From NCBI GenBank assembly GCA_016866235.1, contig VGMW01000002.1, positions 496,001 through 560,000 of the forward strand: a DNA stretch of 64,000 nt, given 5' to 3'. Positions 32,401 through 40,365 of the stretch are shown one piece after another; positions within the stretch are counted from its first letter, which is position 1, and each line of letters begins with the position of its first letter. The position numbers were made by a program, and so were the translations under genes. The notes beneath the pieces are model-generated. The model saw only the letters and a list, made by a program, of their open reading frames with translations. It had not been told where the DNA came from and ran no database searches. The DNA comes from Bacteroidota bacterium (GTDB taxonomy: Bacteria > Bacteroidota > Bacteroidia > Cytophagales > Cyclobacteriaceae).

Positions 32401-34622
32401 TGGTCCAAAAAGTTAGGGTTTCCGCGCTGCCTGCCAGGCCCACCATTTTTGATCAGGCGCTATGTACGACAACCCTTGTTCTCAATGCGAATCAAAATGG
32501 GGTTTCTGGTTTGACCTACTCCTGGAGCACCGGATCTTCGGCGCCTCAAATTACGGTGGATACACCGGGAGCTTATGGGGTCATCGCAGAAGATCCTGCC
32601 ACGGGTTGTTCTAATGATGCTATTGTTTTGATAACCGATAACCGACCGCAGTTTGATCTGGGGCCCAATCGAACGGTTTGCGAGAAAGTTTTTGTTAGTG
32701 CTCTGGATCTTAAAAATCCTGGTGCTGTTTACGAATGGAGCATCAATGGTGTTGCTTCCTCTCCTTCATCTTTAAAAAATATTGATACGGCTGTTCCGGG
32801 TGATTTCCGATACATAGGTAAGGTGACCGATCCGATTACCAATTGTTTCAAGCAAGACACCACTGTCATTTCGGTGAAACCATCGCCGGTAATCTCTGCT
32901 GTAGCAAAAAATGCAGACTGTACAGCCAACTCCGGCATCATGGAGATCAACATTAGTCCACCAGGGGTATCATTTTCCTGGTTTTTATTTCAAGGGTCTA
33001 GTTTGGCAAAATCTGAAGTTGCTAAGCCTGCAGGATTGTATACAGTGAATGGACTGGCAACGGGATCCTATTTCATTGAAGTGGTTGATGATATTTCAGG
33101 CTGTGCCACAACGCTTACAAAGGATTTATCTCAAAATAAATTCAACCTCGCGGCCACTGGAGTTGGAAGTTGTAACAATACTGGCTCCATTGCCTTAACA
33201 CCTACTCCACCTGGCGGGTTTTCAGTCACTGTTTTCGATTTGTCATCAACACCGCCGTTGGCAAGAGATTTAACCGGACTCGCGGCTGGTTTTTATAATG
33301 TTGAAATTAATTCCGGAGGTTGTGTTGAAAGTTTGTCCAATATTGAAGTTCCTGTGTTGGCTGAAGTTGATGTTGTCGCCACTCAAAATTGTGCTGGCCC
33401 CCCGGTAACCATATCTGCCACTTCAACCGATCCGGGCACTATTTTCAACTGGAATGGGCCGCTGATAGCGCCAGGGATAACCGGTTCGTCGATTCAGGTT
33501 AATCCCGGTCAGGGGACCTTTTCCTATACGGTTACAGCGAGTGTTGCTGGAAAATGTTCGAAGACAGAAACAGTTTTGGTTGCGGTTGCCAATCCTGTAA
33601 TCAAAGCCGATGATGTCTGTCAGGATTTGGTTCGTTTTTCTCCAACAGATCTTCTGAATGATTTCAACTATACCTGGAGCATTGGCACAAGTGGTACCCG
33701 TCTTGGATCCTCCATCCAGTTGGATAAAACCTTTAATGGACAAAATCTGGTTTTAACAATGAAAAGTGGACTTACGGGTTGTTCCTTCAATTCAGCGCCG
33801 CTTGCTGTAAATGTGGTTGGTGAAATAGATGTTGCGTTGGCTTCGACGCCGCCATGTCAGGATGGTCAGCCTATTGTTATTACCTCTACGGTAAATCGCT
33901 CTGATCTGAACTTTGAATGGTTCAGAAAAGACCTTGCAATACCGGGCTCTGTTTTTCAGGTAATTGCCGGAGCGGTGAGTTCGAGTTTATCGGCTTCATT
34001 GGAAGGCGAGTATCGAATTACCGCAACGAAAAGTGGATGTAATCAGTCTGCTGATATTGGAATCAGGCGTGCTCCATTACCAAAAGGAATTTTACCGGCC
34101 AGGGTGGTGATCTGTAATGATCCCGCCAATACCGATCCGCTGACGAGTGCGGCCACACTTGATCCCGGGGATTTTCTCGCCTACGATTGGTTAAAGGATG
34201 GTATTGCTTTAGGAATATTTAATCGGGTGCTGGTTGCCAATCAGGATGGAGAATATCTTGTTAAGCTCACCAACTCCTTTTTATGTAGGGCTGAAGTGGC
34301 GACAGATGTCGTTAATGAATGCACACCTGTAGTTGAGGCGCCCAATGCGTTTAAGCCGTCTAGTGGGGTTGCACTTAACACCAATTTCTTTATTGTATCG
34401 AAATTTATAACCGGGAATTTCCGGGTTTACATCTACAACCGATGGGGAGAGTTGGTGTTTCAGTCATCGGATCCAGCATTTCAATGGAATGGAGGATATG
34501 ATAATGAACCGGGCCGACCATTACCAGGCGGGACTTACGCCTATGTAGTTGAATACATCAATGCTTTCCGTCCGGAGGATGGAATCCAACAGAAGCGTGG
34601 TGGTGTATTACTGATTCGCTGA
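29445..34622 (+). CDS. Giant T9SS-secreted surface protein with PKD domains and gliding-motility C-terminal domain
   Basis: Predicted secreted surface protein of 1,725 residues from ATG 29445, where the signal peptide (MVVLAVGFCLSVETYGQ) fits better than from 29385. A 350-residue module starting near RHWVFGSSNNNLQF is followed by a PKD domain (WDFGDGQFSSAW). The module then recurs, starting at NVWYFGTKAGIDF, with a second PKD domain (WSFGDGASAL). Several Ig-like repeats follow. The last 90 residues (APNAFKPSSG, VYIYNRWGELVFQSS, PLPGGTYAYVVEY) are the gliding-motility-associated C-terminal domain (type-B T9SS signal). The paired modules look like seven-bladed-propeller blades. Partner channel genes: the adjacent porP/sprF-like gene and sprA. 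Ligand unknown; adhesin is a guess. Confidence 0.9.
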   Translation: MIMQIGKLCRMMVVLAVGFCLSVETYGQSPGYGQHKGMRHWVFGSSNNNLQFNRVTAKPTVFNDQASPFGNGGSATCSDPVTGNLLFYTDGNNVYDFSHRSMPNGTGLGGAASSNQPAAICPVPGQPDKYFVFTNSATPDAAGSISYAVVDMGRSGNAVLPAPPAGEVESKNQPTGLNGVSEAMLIIPKPDGLGFWLITQERGTRNYSSTNISAASYTGGGFITSTFSGLGLPMNAAHFAWHKASRKLAVAPSSEQVDAVIFNLDDATGAITFDQFIFNSAGKPAGKQAIYDLEWSAGGNFLYLSVLEDLNRGGNGDVLQYDLSNPTNTLTSVLPASVSRSYGLQMGNDSLLYHLYQKLPAGPILLGRIEKPDTVAAGVRYNAAPFGPQDWAGTQFPALVPLADPQFNLSFEVSGDCQKSPIFFYPKVTPVAERLEWDFGDGQFSSAWNPAHSYETGTSFSVTMTAFLNGFSKSVTQSITLKTFSLELQVTSDTTACKSEFPPPRGSNSPKAFSVEAKAQGGGTPTYVWSNGDTGAVLTPDSAGYYYVVATDPASGCKAYAGVNVKEYGLQDQRSNVWYFGTKAGIDFNVQPPAPLDDSAMDAPEGCAVVGDRNGRVIFYTDGDKVFDRLHNQIAVGIGGDPASAQSALIMSLPDDETLYYIFTTQANRLGTAHTLFYSLFDLKENGGLGAVVKQKIPLFNRSTERITANENWLIAHEYGNNSFRSYRVTSTGIANPIITSIGSEHSYLVPEQAEGCMKIGPRNNIAVPVSKPGSSNQIEIFQLIDSTGVITNYRKVNLNEPTGKIYGIEFSPGGNKLFASIQGASSKIFEYFLDSINAVYFRNSVVNSAKIGALQLAPDGQIYIAKDGESVLGTILVSEDTTRASGFNFNAFNLKSGSRSRLGLPNFIQQTGNAFGGPALSYSDVCIGDPITFAAVKTDAIDNVLWSFGDGASALEDTVTHVYAAPNIYAVTLGVTNRCGLDTTLVQKVRVSALPARPTIFDQALCTTTLVLNANQNGVSGLTYSWSTGSSAPQITVDTPGAYGVIAEDPATGCSNDAIVLITDNRPQFDLGPNRTVCEKVFVSALDLKNPGAVYEWSINGVASSPSSLKNIDTAVPGDFRYIGKVTDPITNCFKQDTTVISVKPSPVISAVAKNADCTANSGIMEINISPPGVSFSWFLFQGSSLAKSEVAKPAGLYTVNGLATGSYFIEVVDDISGCATTLTKDLSQNKFNLAATGVGSCNNTGSIALTPTPPGGFSVTVFDLSSTPPLARDLTGLAAGFYNVEINSGGCVESLSNIEVPVLAEVDVVATQNCAGPPVTISATSTDPGTIFNWNGPLIAPGITGSSIQVNPGQGTFSYTVTASVAGKCSKTETVLVAVANPVIKADDVCQDLVRFSPTDLLNDFNYTWSIGTSGTRLGSSIQLDKTFNGQNLVLTMKSGLTGCSFNSAPLAVNVVGEIDVALASTPPCQDGQPIVITSTVNRSDLNFEWFRKDLAIPGSVFQVIAGAVSSSLSASLEGEYRITATKSGCNQSADIGIRRAPLPKGILPARVVICNDPANTDPLTSAATLDPGDFLAYDWLKDGIALGIFNRVLVANQDGEYLVKLTNSFLCRAEVATDVVNECTPVVEAPNAFKPSSGVALNTNFFIVSKFITGNFRVYIYNRWGELVFQSSDPAFQWNGGYDNEPGRPLPGGTYAYVVEYINAFRPEDGIQQKRGGVLLIR

Positions 34623-36188
34623 TTACAACGGAATATTTCCGTGTTTTTTTCTTGGGAGTTTATCCACCTTATTTTCCAACATGGTGAAGCCTTTAATCAG
34701 TTTTGATCGTGTGGAATCCGGAATAATAACTTCATCTATAAATCCGCGTTCAGCGGCGCGGTATGGATTGGAGAACATTTCCGTGTAAGAGGTTATTTTT
34801 TCCTGAAGTTTCTCTTCAGGTTTTGATGATTCAGTAATTTCTCTTCGGAAAATAATTTCTGCAGCGCCTTTAGCGCCCATAACAGCAATCTCGGCTGTTG
34901 GCCAGGCAAAATTTAAATCAGCGCCGATGTGTTTCGAATTCATCACGTCGTACGCGCCACCATAGGCTTTCCTGGTGATAACGGTAATCCTTGGGACGGT
35001 GGCTTCAGAGAATGCGTATAAAAGTTTGGCTCCATGGGTAATGATACCGTTCCATTCCTGATCTGTTCCTGGAAGGAATCCTGGAACATCTACCAATACC
35101 AATAATGGAATGTTGAATGAATCACAAAATCTCACAAATCGTGCGCCCTTTATGCTGGCGTGAATGTCTAATACACCAGCAAGGGATGTAGGTTGGTTGC
35201 CGACCACTCCGATGCTTCTTCCGCCTATCCTGCAAAAGCCCACGATCAGGTTTTCCGCGTAAGCCCTGTGGACCTCAAAAAAGTCTCCTTGGTCTGCGAG
35301 TTCAGAAACCACCTCGCGCATATCGTATGGCTGATTTGGATTTTCAGGGACGATGGTATTGAGGTTTGCTCTGCTCTCGTCGCCAGGTTTATAACCTACT
35401 TTAGGTGGGAGTGATTCGCAGTTTTGCGGAATAAAGGACAGAAGCTTTTTGACTTGTTGAATACTCTCTGCTTCATTAGGAGCAGAAAAATGAGCAACGC
35501 CGCTTTTGGTGCTGTGGGTCGATGCGCCGCCAAGTTCTTCTGAAGTGACTTCCTCGTGTGTTACTGTCTTAACCACCTGTGGACCGGTGACAAACATATA
35601 AGAGGTCCGTTCGACCATGAAAATAAAGTCGGTAATGGCTGGTGAGTACACCGCGCCTCCTGCGCAAGGACCCATTACCAAAGAAAGTTGAGGGATAACG
35701 CCCGAGGCTCGGGTGTTGCGGTAAAAAATATCGGCATAGCCCCCTAATGAAACAACTCCTTCCTGAATTCGAGCTCCGCCGGAGTCATTTAAACCAATCA
35801 CTGGCGCGCCGTTTTTCATGGCCAAGTCCAGCAGTTTTACAATTTTTTCAGCGTGGGTTTCTGAGAGCGAGCCACCGAATACGGTAAAATCCTGGGCATA
35901 AACATAAACCAATCTGCCCCCAATGGTACCATAGCCGGTGACGACACCATCGCCTGGGTAAACCTCTCTTTCAATATCAAAATCTTTTCCTCGGTGGGTA
36001 ACGAGCCGACCTTGCTCCTCGAAGGAATCGGGATCCAAGAGCAGCTCAAGCCTTTCGCGGGCGGTAAGTTTGCCCTTATCATGTTGTTGTTTGATTTTGC
36101 TGTCACCGCCTCCCTTGGCGGCATCCTCATTTTTCTTGCGGAGATCGTCGAATTTCTTTTTCAGGCCCGGAGTCAGACTGTTTTTCAT
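34623..36188 (-). CDS. Acyl-CoA carboxylase carboxyltransferase (beta) subunit, propionyl-CoA type
   Basis: Carboxyltransferase half of a biotin-dependent acyl-CoA carboxylase. The 521 residues have the crotonase-like halves with SGGARIQEGV and the biotin-site CAGGAVYSPAITDF, and end in KHGNIPL as propionyl-CoA carboxylase beta chains do. Methylmalonyl-CoA decarboxylase alpha is nearly indistinguishable by sequence, so the direction is open. The biotin carboxylase/carrier subunit is not in the window. On the minus strand, TATCTTTA (36206-36213) is one mismatch from the -7 consensus. The stop directly abuts the stop of the converging surface-protein gene. Confidence 0.93.
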   Translation of the reverse strand: MKNSLTPGLKKKFDDLRKKNEDAAKGGGDSKIKQQHDKGKLTARERLELLLDPDSFEEQGRLVTHRGKDFDIEREVYPGDGVVTGYGTIGGRLVYVYAQDFTVFGGSLSETHAEKIVKLLDLAMKNGAPVIGLNDSGGARIQEGVVSLGGYADIFYRNTRASGVIPQLSLVMGPCAGGAVYSPAITDFIFMVERTSYMFVTGPQVVKTVTHEEVTSEELGGASTHSTKSGVAHFSAPNEAESIQQVKKLLSFIPQNCESLPPKVGYKPGDESRANLNTIVPENPNQPYDMREVVSELADQGDFFEVHRAYAENLIVGFCRIGGRSIGVVGNQPTSLAGVLDIHASIKGARFVRFCDSFNIPLLVLVDVPGFLPGTDQEWNGIITHGAKLLYAFSEATVPRITVITRKAYGGAYDVMNSKHIGADLNFAWPTAEIAVMGAKGAAEIIFRREITESSKPEEKLQEKITSYTEMFSNPYRAAERGFIDEVIIPDSTRSKLIKGFTMLENKVDKLPRKKHGNIPL

Positions 36189-36244
36189 AGCAACACAGGT
36201 TGCGGTAAAGATAAGATTTTTGTGACCCTTTATATTTTTGAATC

Positions 36245-37201
36245 ATGACACAGCAGCCTACAGCCATTCTGGATCTGGGAACCAATACTTTTCATCTGTT
36301 GGTGGTGCACGGAGCCAAAATCCTTGCTGATGTTAAACGCCCGGTACGAATTGGAAAAGGTGGAATTAATGATGGCTTTATAAATAACGAAGCGGTAGAA
36401 CGAGCGATCGGCTGTTTGCACGACTACCGCTCTTTGGGTTTTGATTACGGTGTGGGCCGTGGTGTTGCACTGGGCACCAGTGCATTCCGAAATGCCAGAA
36501 ATGGTGAGGAGATTGCAAAAATATTAGAGCGTGAATCAGGAATTCCAATCAATATAATTTCCGGTGAGCAGGAATCGGCATTGATATACGAGGGAATTCG
36601 CTTCGGTATGAATTTAGGAAATGAAAAATCGCTGATGGTCGATATCGGTGGTGGGAGTGTTGAGTTTATTATCGGGGACAATTCAGGTATCCTTTGGAAG
36701 GAAAGTTTTGAAACCGGCGGCCAACGGTTGATCGAATTGTTTCAGGATTCAGATCCAATTTCAGCGGGCTCTGTCAAGGCCGTAGAGCAGCATCTTGAAA
36801 AAACCCTGAAAGGTCTCGCAGCACCAATGGCCTCTTTTATGCCTTCAGTTTTAATTGGCTCCTCCGGTTCATTCGACACCCTAAGCGAAATGCATTGTAT
36901 ACGAAAAGGTATTGACTATGTACCGGGGCCTGAAACACCGTTGGATTTTCCAACGATGGAGAATTTATTGACAGAGCTTATTTCTACAGACCGTGCTCAA
37001 CGAATGCAGATGCCAGGAATGATTGAGCTTCGTGTCGATATGATCGTAGTCGCCTCAATTTTAATTCGATTCATTTGTCGGAGCTATACCTTCAAAAATC
37101 TCAGGGTATCGGGCTATTCATTAAAGGAAGGACTTTGGTCGATGCTGCTTCAGAACCAAATGGATAAGTTTCCAAGCATTCGAATTTCTCCATTGTCGTA
37201 A
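36245..37201 (+). CDS. Exopolyphosphatase, Ppx/GppA family
   Basis: Hydrolyses terminal phosphate from polyphosphate, or pppGpp in GppA members. The 318 residues show the ASKHA phosphate-binding motifs: AILDLGTNTFHLLV at the N-terminus, GTSAFRNARN, the catalytic ISGEQESALIYEG and the second phosphate loop MVDIGGGSVEF. It lacks the C-terminal HD domain of long Ppx proteins, as usual in Bacteroidota. ppk1 lies 35 kb away. The 3' end runs 52 bases into the converging porin gene. Confidence 0.93.
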   Translation: MTQQPTAILDLGTNTFHLLVVHGAKILADVKRPVRIGKGGINDGFINNEAVERAIGCLHDYRSLGFDYGVGRGVALGTSAFRNARNGEEIAKILERESGIPINIISGEQESALIYEGIRFGMNLGNEKSLMVDIGGGSVEFIIGDNSGILWKESFETGGQRLIELFQDSDPISAGSVKAVEQHLEKTLKGLAAPMASFMPSVLIGSSGSFDTLSEMHCIRKGIDYVPGPETPLDFPTMENLLTELISTDRAQRMQMPGMIELRVDMIVVASILIRFICRSYTFKNLRVSGYSLKEGLWSMLLQNQMDKFPSIRISPLS

Positions 37202-38244
37202 GTTCCGGCTGAAGGGAAAATTCTCTCATTGCCACCCAGGTACCGGAGATCAAATCGGAACATAGACCATTTCGTTGGATGGATGTTAATTCCTGCACCG
37301 GCCCCAAAGACTTTAAATCCGTTGATGGTGTTGGCAGGTCGATAGATCACCCTATTGGGATCGTTGAAATATTCGATTCGACCCGAAACGGAAAATAACT
37401 TCGAAATGCGGTAGCGTGCGGTTGTATTGTACTGCCACCACTCAGCACTGGGTTCATTCAGCTTTGACTGTTTCCCTACATAGAAACAGGTGGTTAATCG
37501 GAATTGATTTTTTTCATATTCCACATAGAAGTCATGAAAACTTCTTGTCGTGAAGGTTGGATTGATGTCACTTCCTTCATTTCCAAAAAATTGGTTGTAG
37601 GTCACGGTTATAAATTCAGAAGGATGCCACTTCAAACTATTTACCCAAGAAACTTTGTTGTTGACATCTACAATTTGTTGCCAGCCTGACACGATCCAGC
37701 TGCTCCAGGAGATTTTCTTTCCTGCGTTACCTGACAATCGAACACCATTTAGGTAGTAGGGTACATTCTCCGGAGCAAGTGAGCGACTATACATCGTGAG
37801 TTCACGTGAAATGGGGCCTTCATTGGTGAACGGAGAGCCAAGGATTCCTGCATCTAGCCACAGGTCGCCTTTTTTGGAAAGGCGAAATCCTGCATTGGAT
37901 TCTACCAGGTACCGCCATTTGGCGGGTTCGCCTGCATAATTGGCCTGCATGTAGGTTCCTATTGCCGGAATGAGGGTTGCTCTGAAATTTTTTCCCTGGT
38001 AGGATGCGTGCAGGTAGCCGAGATTTAATTGAGGTGAATTGTTGTTTGCAGAGGAAACCAAAAAAGGACTAGTTGCCTGATCGCGGTGTTTTAGATTGTA
38101 ACCATAATAAAGATCCAGGAAGCCTTTCCATTGGAATGCAGATCCAGACCGAAGCGTATCCTTTTGTACAAACGAAAAGGAGTGTCCTTCAAATGGAATA
38201 ATTTGAAGGCAGGTTAGCAATAGAAAGAGATAGAGAAATTTCAC
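37150..38244 (-). CDS. OmpL-like outer-membrane porin (BBP2-like)
   Basis: Predicted outer-membrane beta-barrel, 364 residues. A signal peptide (FLYLFLLLTCLQIIPFEG) is followed by FQWKGFLDLYYGYN and closely spaced amphipathic strands, and the chain ends in the aromatic WF typical of outer-membrane insertion signals. I place it in the putative beta-barrel porin-2/OmpL-like family; what it passes is unknown. Its last 52 bases overlap ppx on the opposite strand. Confidence 0.82.
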   Translation of the reverse strand: MKFLYLFLLLTCLQIIPFEGHSFSFVQKDTLRSGSAFQWKGFLDLYYGYNLKHRDQATSPFLVSSANNNSPQLNLGYLHASYQGKNFRATLIPAIGTYMQANYAGEPAKWRYLVESNAGFRLSKKGDLWLDAGILGSPFTNEGPISRELTMYSRSLAPENVPYYLNGVRLSGNAGKKISWSSWIVSGWQQIVDVNNKVSWVNSLKWHPSEFITVTYNQFFGNEGSDINPTFTTRSFHDFYVEYEKNQFRLTTCFYVGKQSKLNEPSAEWWQYNTTARYRISKLFSVSGRIEYFNDPNRVIYRPANTINGFKVFGAGAGINIHPTKWSMFRFDLRYLGGNERIFPSAGTYDNGEIRMLGNLSIWF

Positions 38245-38322
38245 CCGGTTTGAATCATTTTAAATGTGCAGCGGAGGCTATGTCCGGTAAATAAAATCAA
38301 ACATCCGAACATAAAATCCTTT

Positions 38323-38330
38323 TAGCTTTG
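38323..38330 (+). promoter_or_regulatory. Predicted -7 element for the Ldh-family gene
   Basis: TAGCTTTG matches TAnnTTTG fully, 35 bases before the ATG at 38366. No clear -33 TTG. Confidence 0.45.
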
Positions 38331-38365
38331 CACACCTTAGTCATTCCAATTAACCTACACTAAAA

Positions 38366-39448
38366 ATGGCTGAAAAAATCTTTTCCGCCGATGCCCTCAC
38401 CGATTTTTCAAGGCACATTTTTCTTAAAATGGGCTGCCCGGAAGCAGATGCAACCTTGGCGGCACAGGTATTGGTTAGCGCAGATTTACGAGGAATTGAT
38501 TCTCACGGTGTGGCCAGACTCAGCGGTTATGTAAGACTTTGGGAGGCAGATCGAATCAACAGTAAGCCTGAAATAAAAATTGTTCATGAATCGCCAAGTA
38601 CAGCCGTGGTCGATGGAGATGGTGGCCTTGGTTTGGTGGTTGCGCCTTTTGCTATGAAGGTTGCAATTGAAAAAGCTAAGGTTTGCGGTACAGGTTGGGT
38701 GGCGGTTCGTCACTCAAATCACTTTGGAATTGCTGGTAAGCATGCAATGATGGCCTTGGAGCACGACATGATTGGAATGGCGATGACCAATGCCAGTCCT
38801 TTGGTGGCTCCTGTTCATTCGGTTGAAAGATTGTTGGGGACGAATCCAATTTGTGTTGCCATTCCTGCCGGGGAGCAGCCTCCATTTGTTGCTGATTTCG
38901 CCACCACTACAGCCGCCAATGGAAAACTTGAAATTCTGCAGCGTAAAAATATGGATGCGCCTGAAGGCTGGATTCAGACCAGTGCGGGAGGATCATCCAC
39001 CAATCCACATGAACTTAAGGACGGTGGGGCCTTGATTCCTCTGGGAAGTGATAAAGAGCATGGCAGCCACAAGGGTTATTGTCTTGGTTCGTGGGTTGAT
39101 ATTTTTTCTGCTGTTCTTTCAGGTGCAAATTATGGTCCATGGGTTCCGCCATTTGTAAGTTTTCTTGCGCCTCCTGCTGATCCGGTTGGTAAGGGTATTG
39201 GTCATTTTTTTGGTGCCATGCGGGTTGATGCATTTCGGCCAACCGATGAATTTAAAGCACACATGGACCAATGGATAGGAAGGTTTAGAAGCGCACGAAC
39301 CATTGAAGGACAAGGGCCGGTGCTCATCCCTGGTGATCCAGAAAGACAAGCAGAAGATGTACGACTTAAATCAGGTATTCCTTTGGTTGAGAAGGTTGTG
39401 GAGGATTTGAATCAGCTTGCAGCGAAATATGATTTAACGCTGGGCTGA
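38366..39448 (+). CDS. Ldh-family (malate/L-lactate type) NAD(P)-dependent oxidoreductase
   Basis: Oxidoreductase of the YlbC/YiaK malate/L-lactate/ureidoglycolate dehydrogenase family, distinct from classical lactate dehydrogenase. The 360 residues include the catalytic histidine in GIDSHGVARL near 48, VRHSNHFGIAG near 115 and the nucleotide-contacting TNPICVAIPAG. The C-terminus HKGYCLGSWVDIFSAVLSGA completes the fold. Substrate is not predictable; a 2-hydroxyacid is likely. The stop lies one base from the stop of the converging gene. Confidence 0.9.
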   Translation: MAEKIFSADALTDFSRHIFLKMGCPEADATLAAQVLVSADLRGIDSHGVARLSGYVRLWEADRINSKPEIKIVHESPSTAVVDGDGGLGLVVAPFAMKVAIEKAKVCGTGWVAVRHSNHFGIAGKHAMMALEHDMIGMAMTNASPLVAPVHSVERLLGTNPICVAIPAGEQPPFVADFATTTAANGKLEILQRKNMDAPEGWIQTSAGGSSTNPHELKDGGALIPLGSDKEHGSHKGYCLGSWVDIFSAVLSGANYGPWVPPFVSFLAPPADPVGKGIGHFFGAMRVDAFRPTDEFKAHMDQWIGRFRSARTIEGQGPVLIPGDPERQAEDVRLKSGIPLVEKVVEDLNQLAAKYDLTLG

Positions 39449-39449
39449 A

Positions 39450-39980
39450 TTACAAGGAGAAGAATACCCTGAAAACCCAGGGTGAGACGAAATATTCCCT
39501 GCGGTAGGCAAGATCATACATGCCCACCAAATTAAGCTTAGACCTGCTGCCGAGAGGAACGGCATAACCTGCGCCAGCCAACCAACGGGTCCGGAAAATC
39601 CGGTCTACGGTATCGTAGCCAGCATCAAGTTGAGGAATGTTCAGGTAATTAATTTCTGTGGTTAGAAAAAACTGTTCCAGGTTGTAGCGCAGAAAGGGCA
39701 TAATTCCGTACTGGTAATATTTGATGCCCAGTTCAGAATAATTTACGTGTTGATAGCTTACGCTGGAGCCAGCTGAAACTTTAGCGTTGATCATATAACC
39801 AACAACGGGACTTAGCGAAAAGCTAAAGTATTTGTTTCCGAAGCGATCGGTTCCTCCGCCTAAACCACCACCACCACCCGTGAACACTCTGTCTCTCCAG
39901 CCAGCCCTATCGTCGACTTCAATCTGTGCCAGGAGTGACAGAGAGCTCAAAAAAATGAATACAGACAGAATTGTTTTCAA
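39450..39980 (-). CDS. Small outer-membrane beta-barrel protein, unknown function
   Basis: Secreted, 176 residues, with signal peptide MKTILSVFIFLSSLSLLA. The mature part begins with a glycine run (TGGGGGLGGGTDRFG), then eight or so amphipathic beta strands, ending VFRVFFSL as an outer-membrane barrel would. I do not recognise a named family. It follows divIC by 3 bases and is probably cotranscribed. Confidence 0.78.
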   Translation of the reverse strand: MKTILSVFIFLSSLSLLAQIEVDDRAGWRDRVFTGGGGGLGGGTDRFGNKYFSFSLSPVVGYMINAKVSAGSSVSYQHVNYSELGIKYYQYGIMPFLRYNLEQFFLTTEINYLNIPQLDAGYDTVDRIFRTRWLAGAGYAVPLGSRSKLNLVGMYDLAYRREYFVSPWVFRVFFSL

Positions 39981-39983
39981 CGC

Positions 39984-40277
39984 TCAGTCTTTCTTTTCGA
40001 TGACGAAGATATCTTCACCCGGTTTTTTCATGAGGTATTTTTCGCGGGCGAACTTTTCTAAAAGCTCATTGTTGCCCATTAGCTCCTTGCGGTCTTTTTC
40101 TACTTCTTTGATTTTCTCCTGGTAGTACTCTTTTTCATCCTCGAGTTCACCGAGTTTTCGGTTCATCCGATAACGGTTGATCCAGTCATTGGAATCAAAA
40201 AACGTCATCCAAACCACGAAACAAAGCGTGGCGATGACATAAAAATTGCGAAGGAGTGTTGGTACTTTCTTGACCAT
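39984..40277 (-). CDS. Septum formation initiator, FtsB/DivIC family
   Basis: Small bitopic division protein that links FtsQ and FtsL in the divisome. The 97 residues hold one N-terminal membrane helix (NFYVIATLCFVVWMTFF), then a coiled coil (LGELEDEKEYYQEKIKEVEKD) and the REKYLMKKPGEDIFVIE end that marks the family. Whether it should be called FtsB or DivIC cannot be decided here. The gene downstream encodes the small barrel protein. Confidence 0.92.
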   Translation of the reverse strand: MVKKVPTLLRNFYVIATLCFVVWMTFFDSNDWINRYRMNRKLGELEDEKEYYQEKIKEVEKDRKELMGNNELLEKFAREKYLMKKPGEDIFVIEKKD

Positions 40278-40281
40278 TTAC

Positions 40282-40289
40282 CAAAAATA
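40282..40289 (-). promoter_or_regulatory. Predicted -7 element for ftsB/divIC
   Basis: Minus-strand TATTTTTG matches TAnnTTTG but ends only 4 bases before the ATG at 40277. If it is used, the mRNA would be nearly leaderless. Confidence 0.35.
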
Positions 40290-40365
40290 CAGCCCGAATT
40301 TAGAAAAAATAAGTTAATCGGATTCCTGATGGTTCAATACTGCGGTGTGATTGCTACTTTTAAAT

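Noticed and set aside
36233-36240. TATTTTTG as the ppx promoter
   Set aside because: Full consensus, but only 4 bases before the ATG with no TTG at -33. Kept as a point in the leaderless-mRNA finding rather than listed as a promoter.
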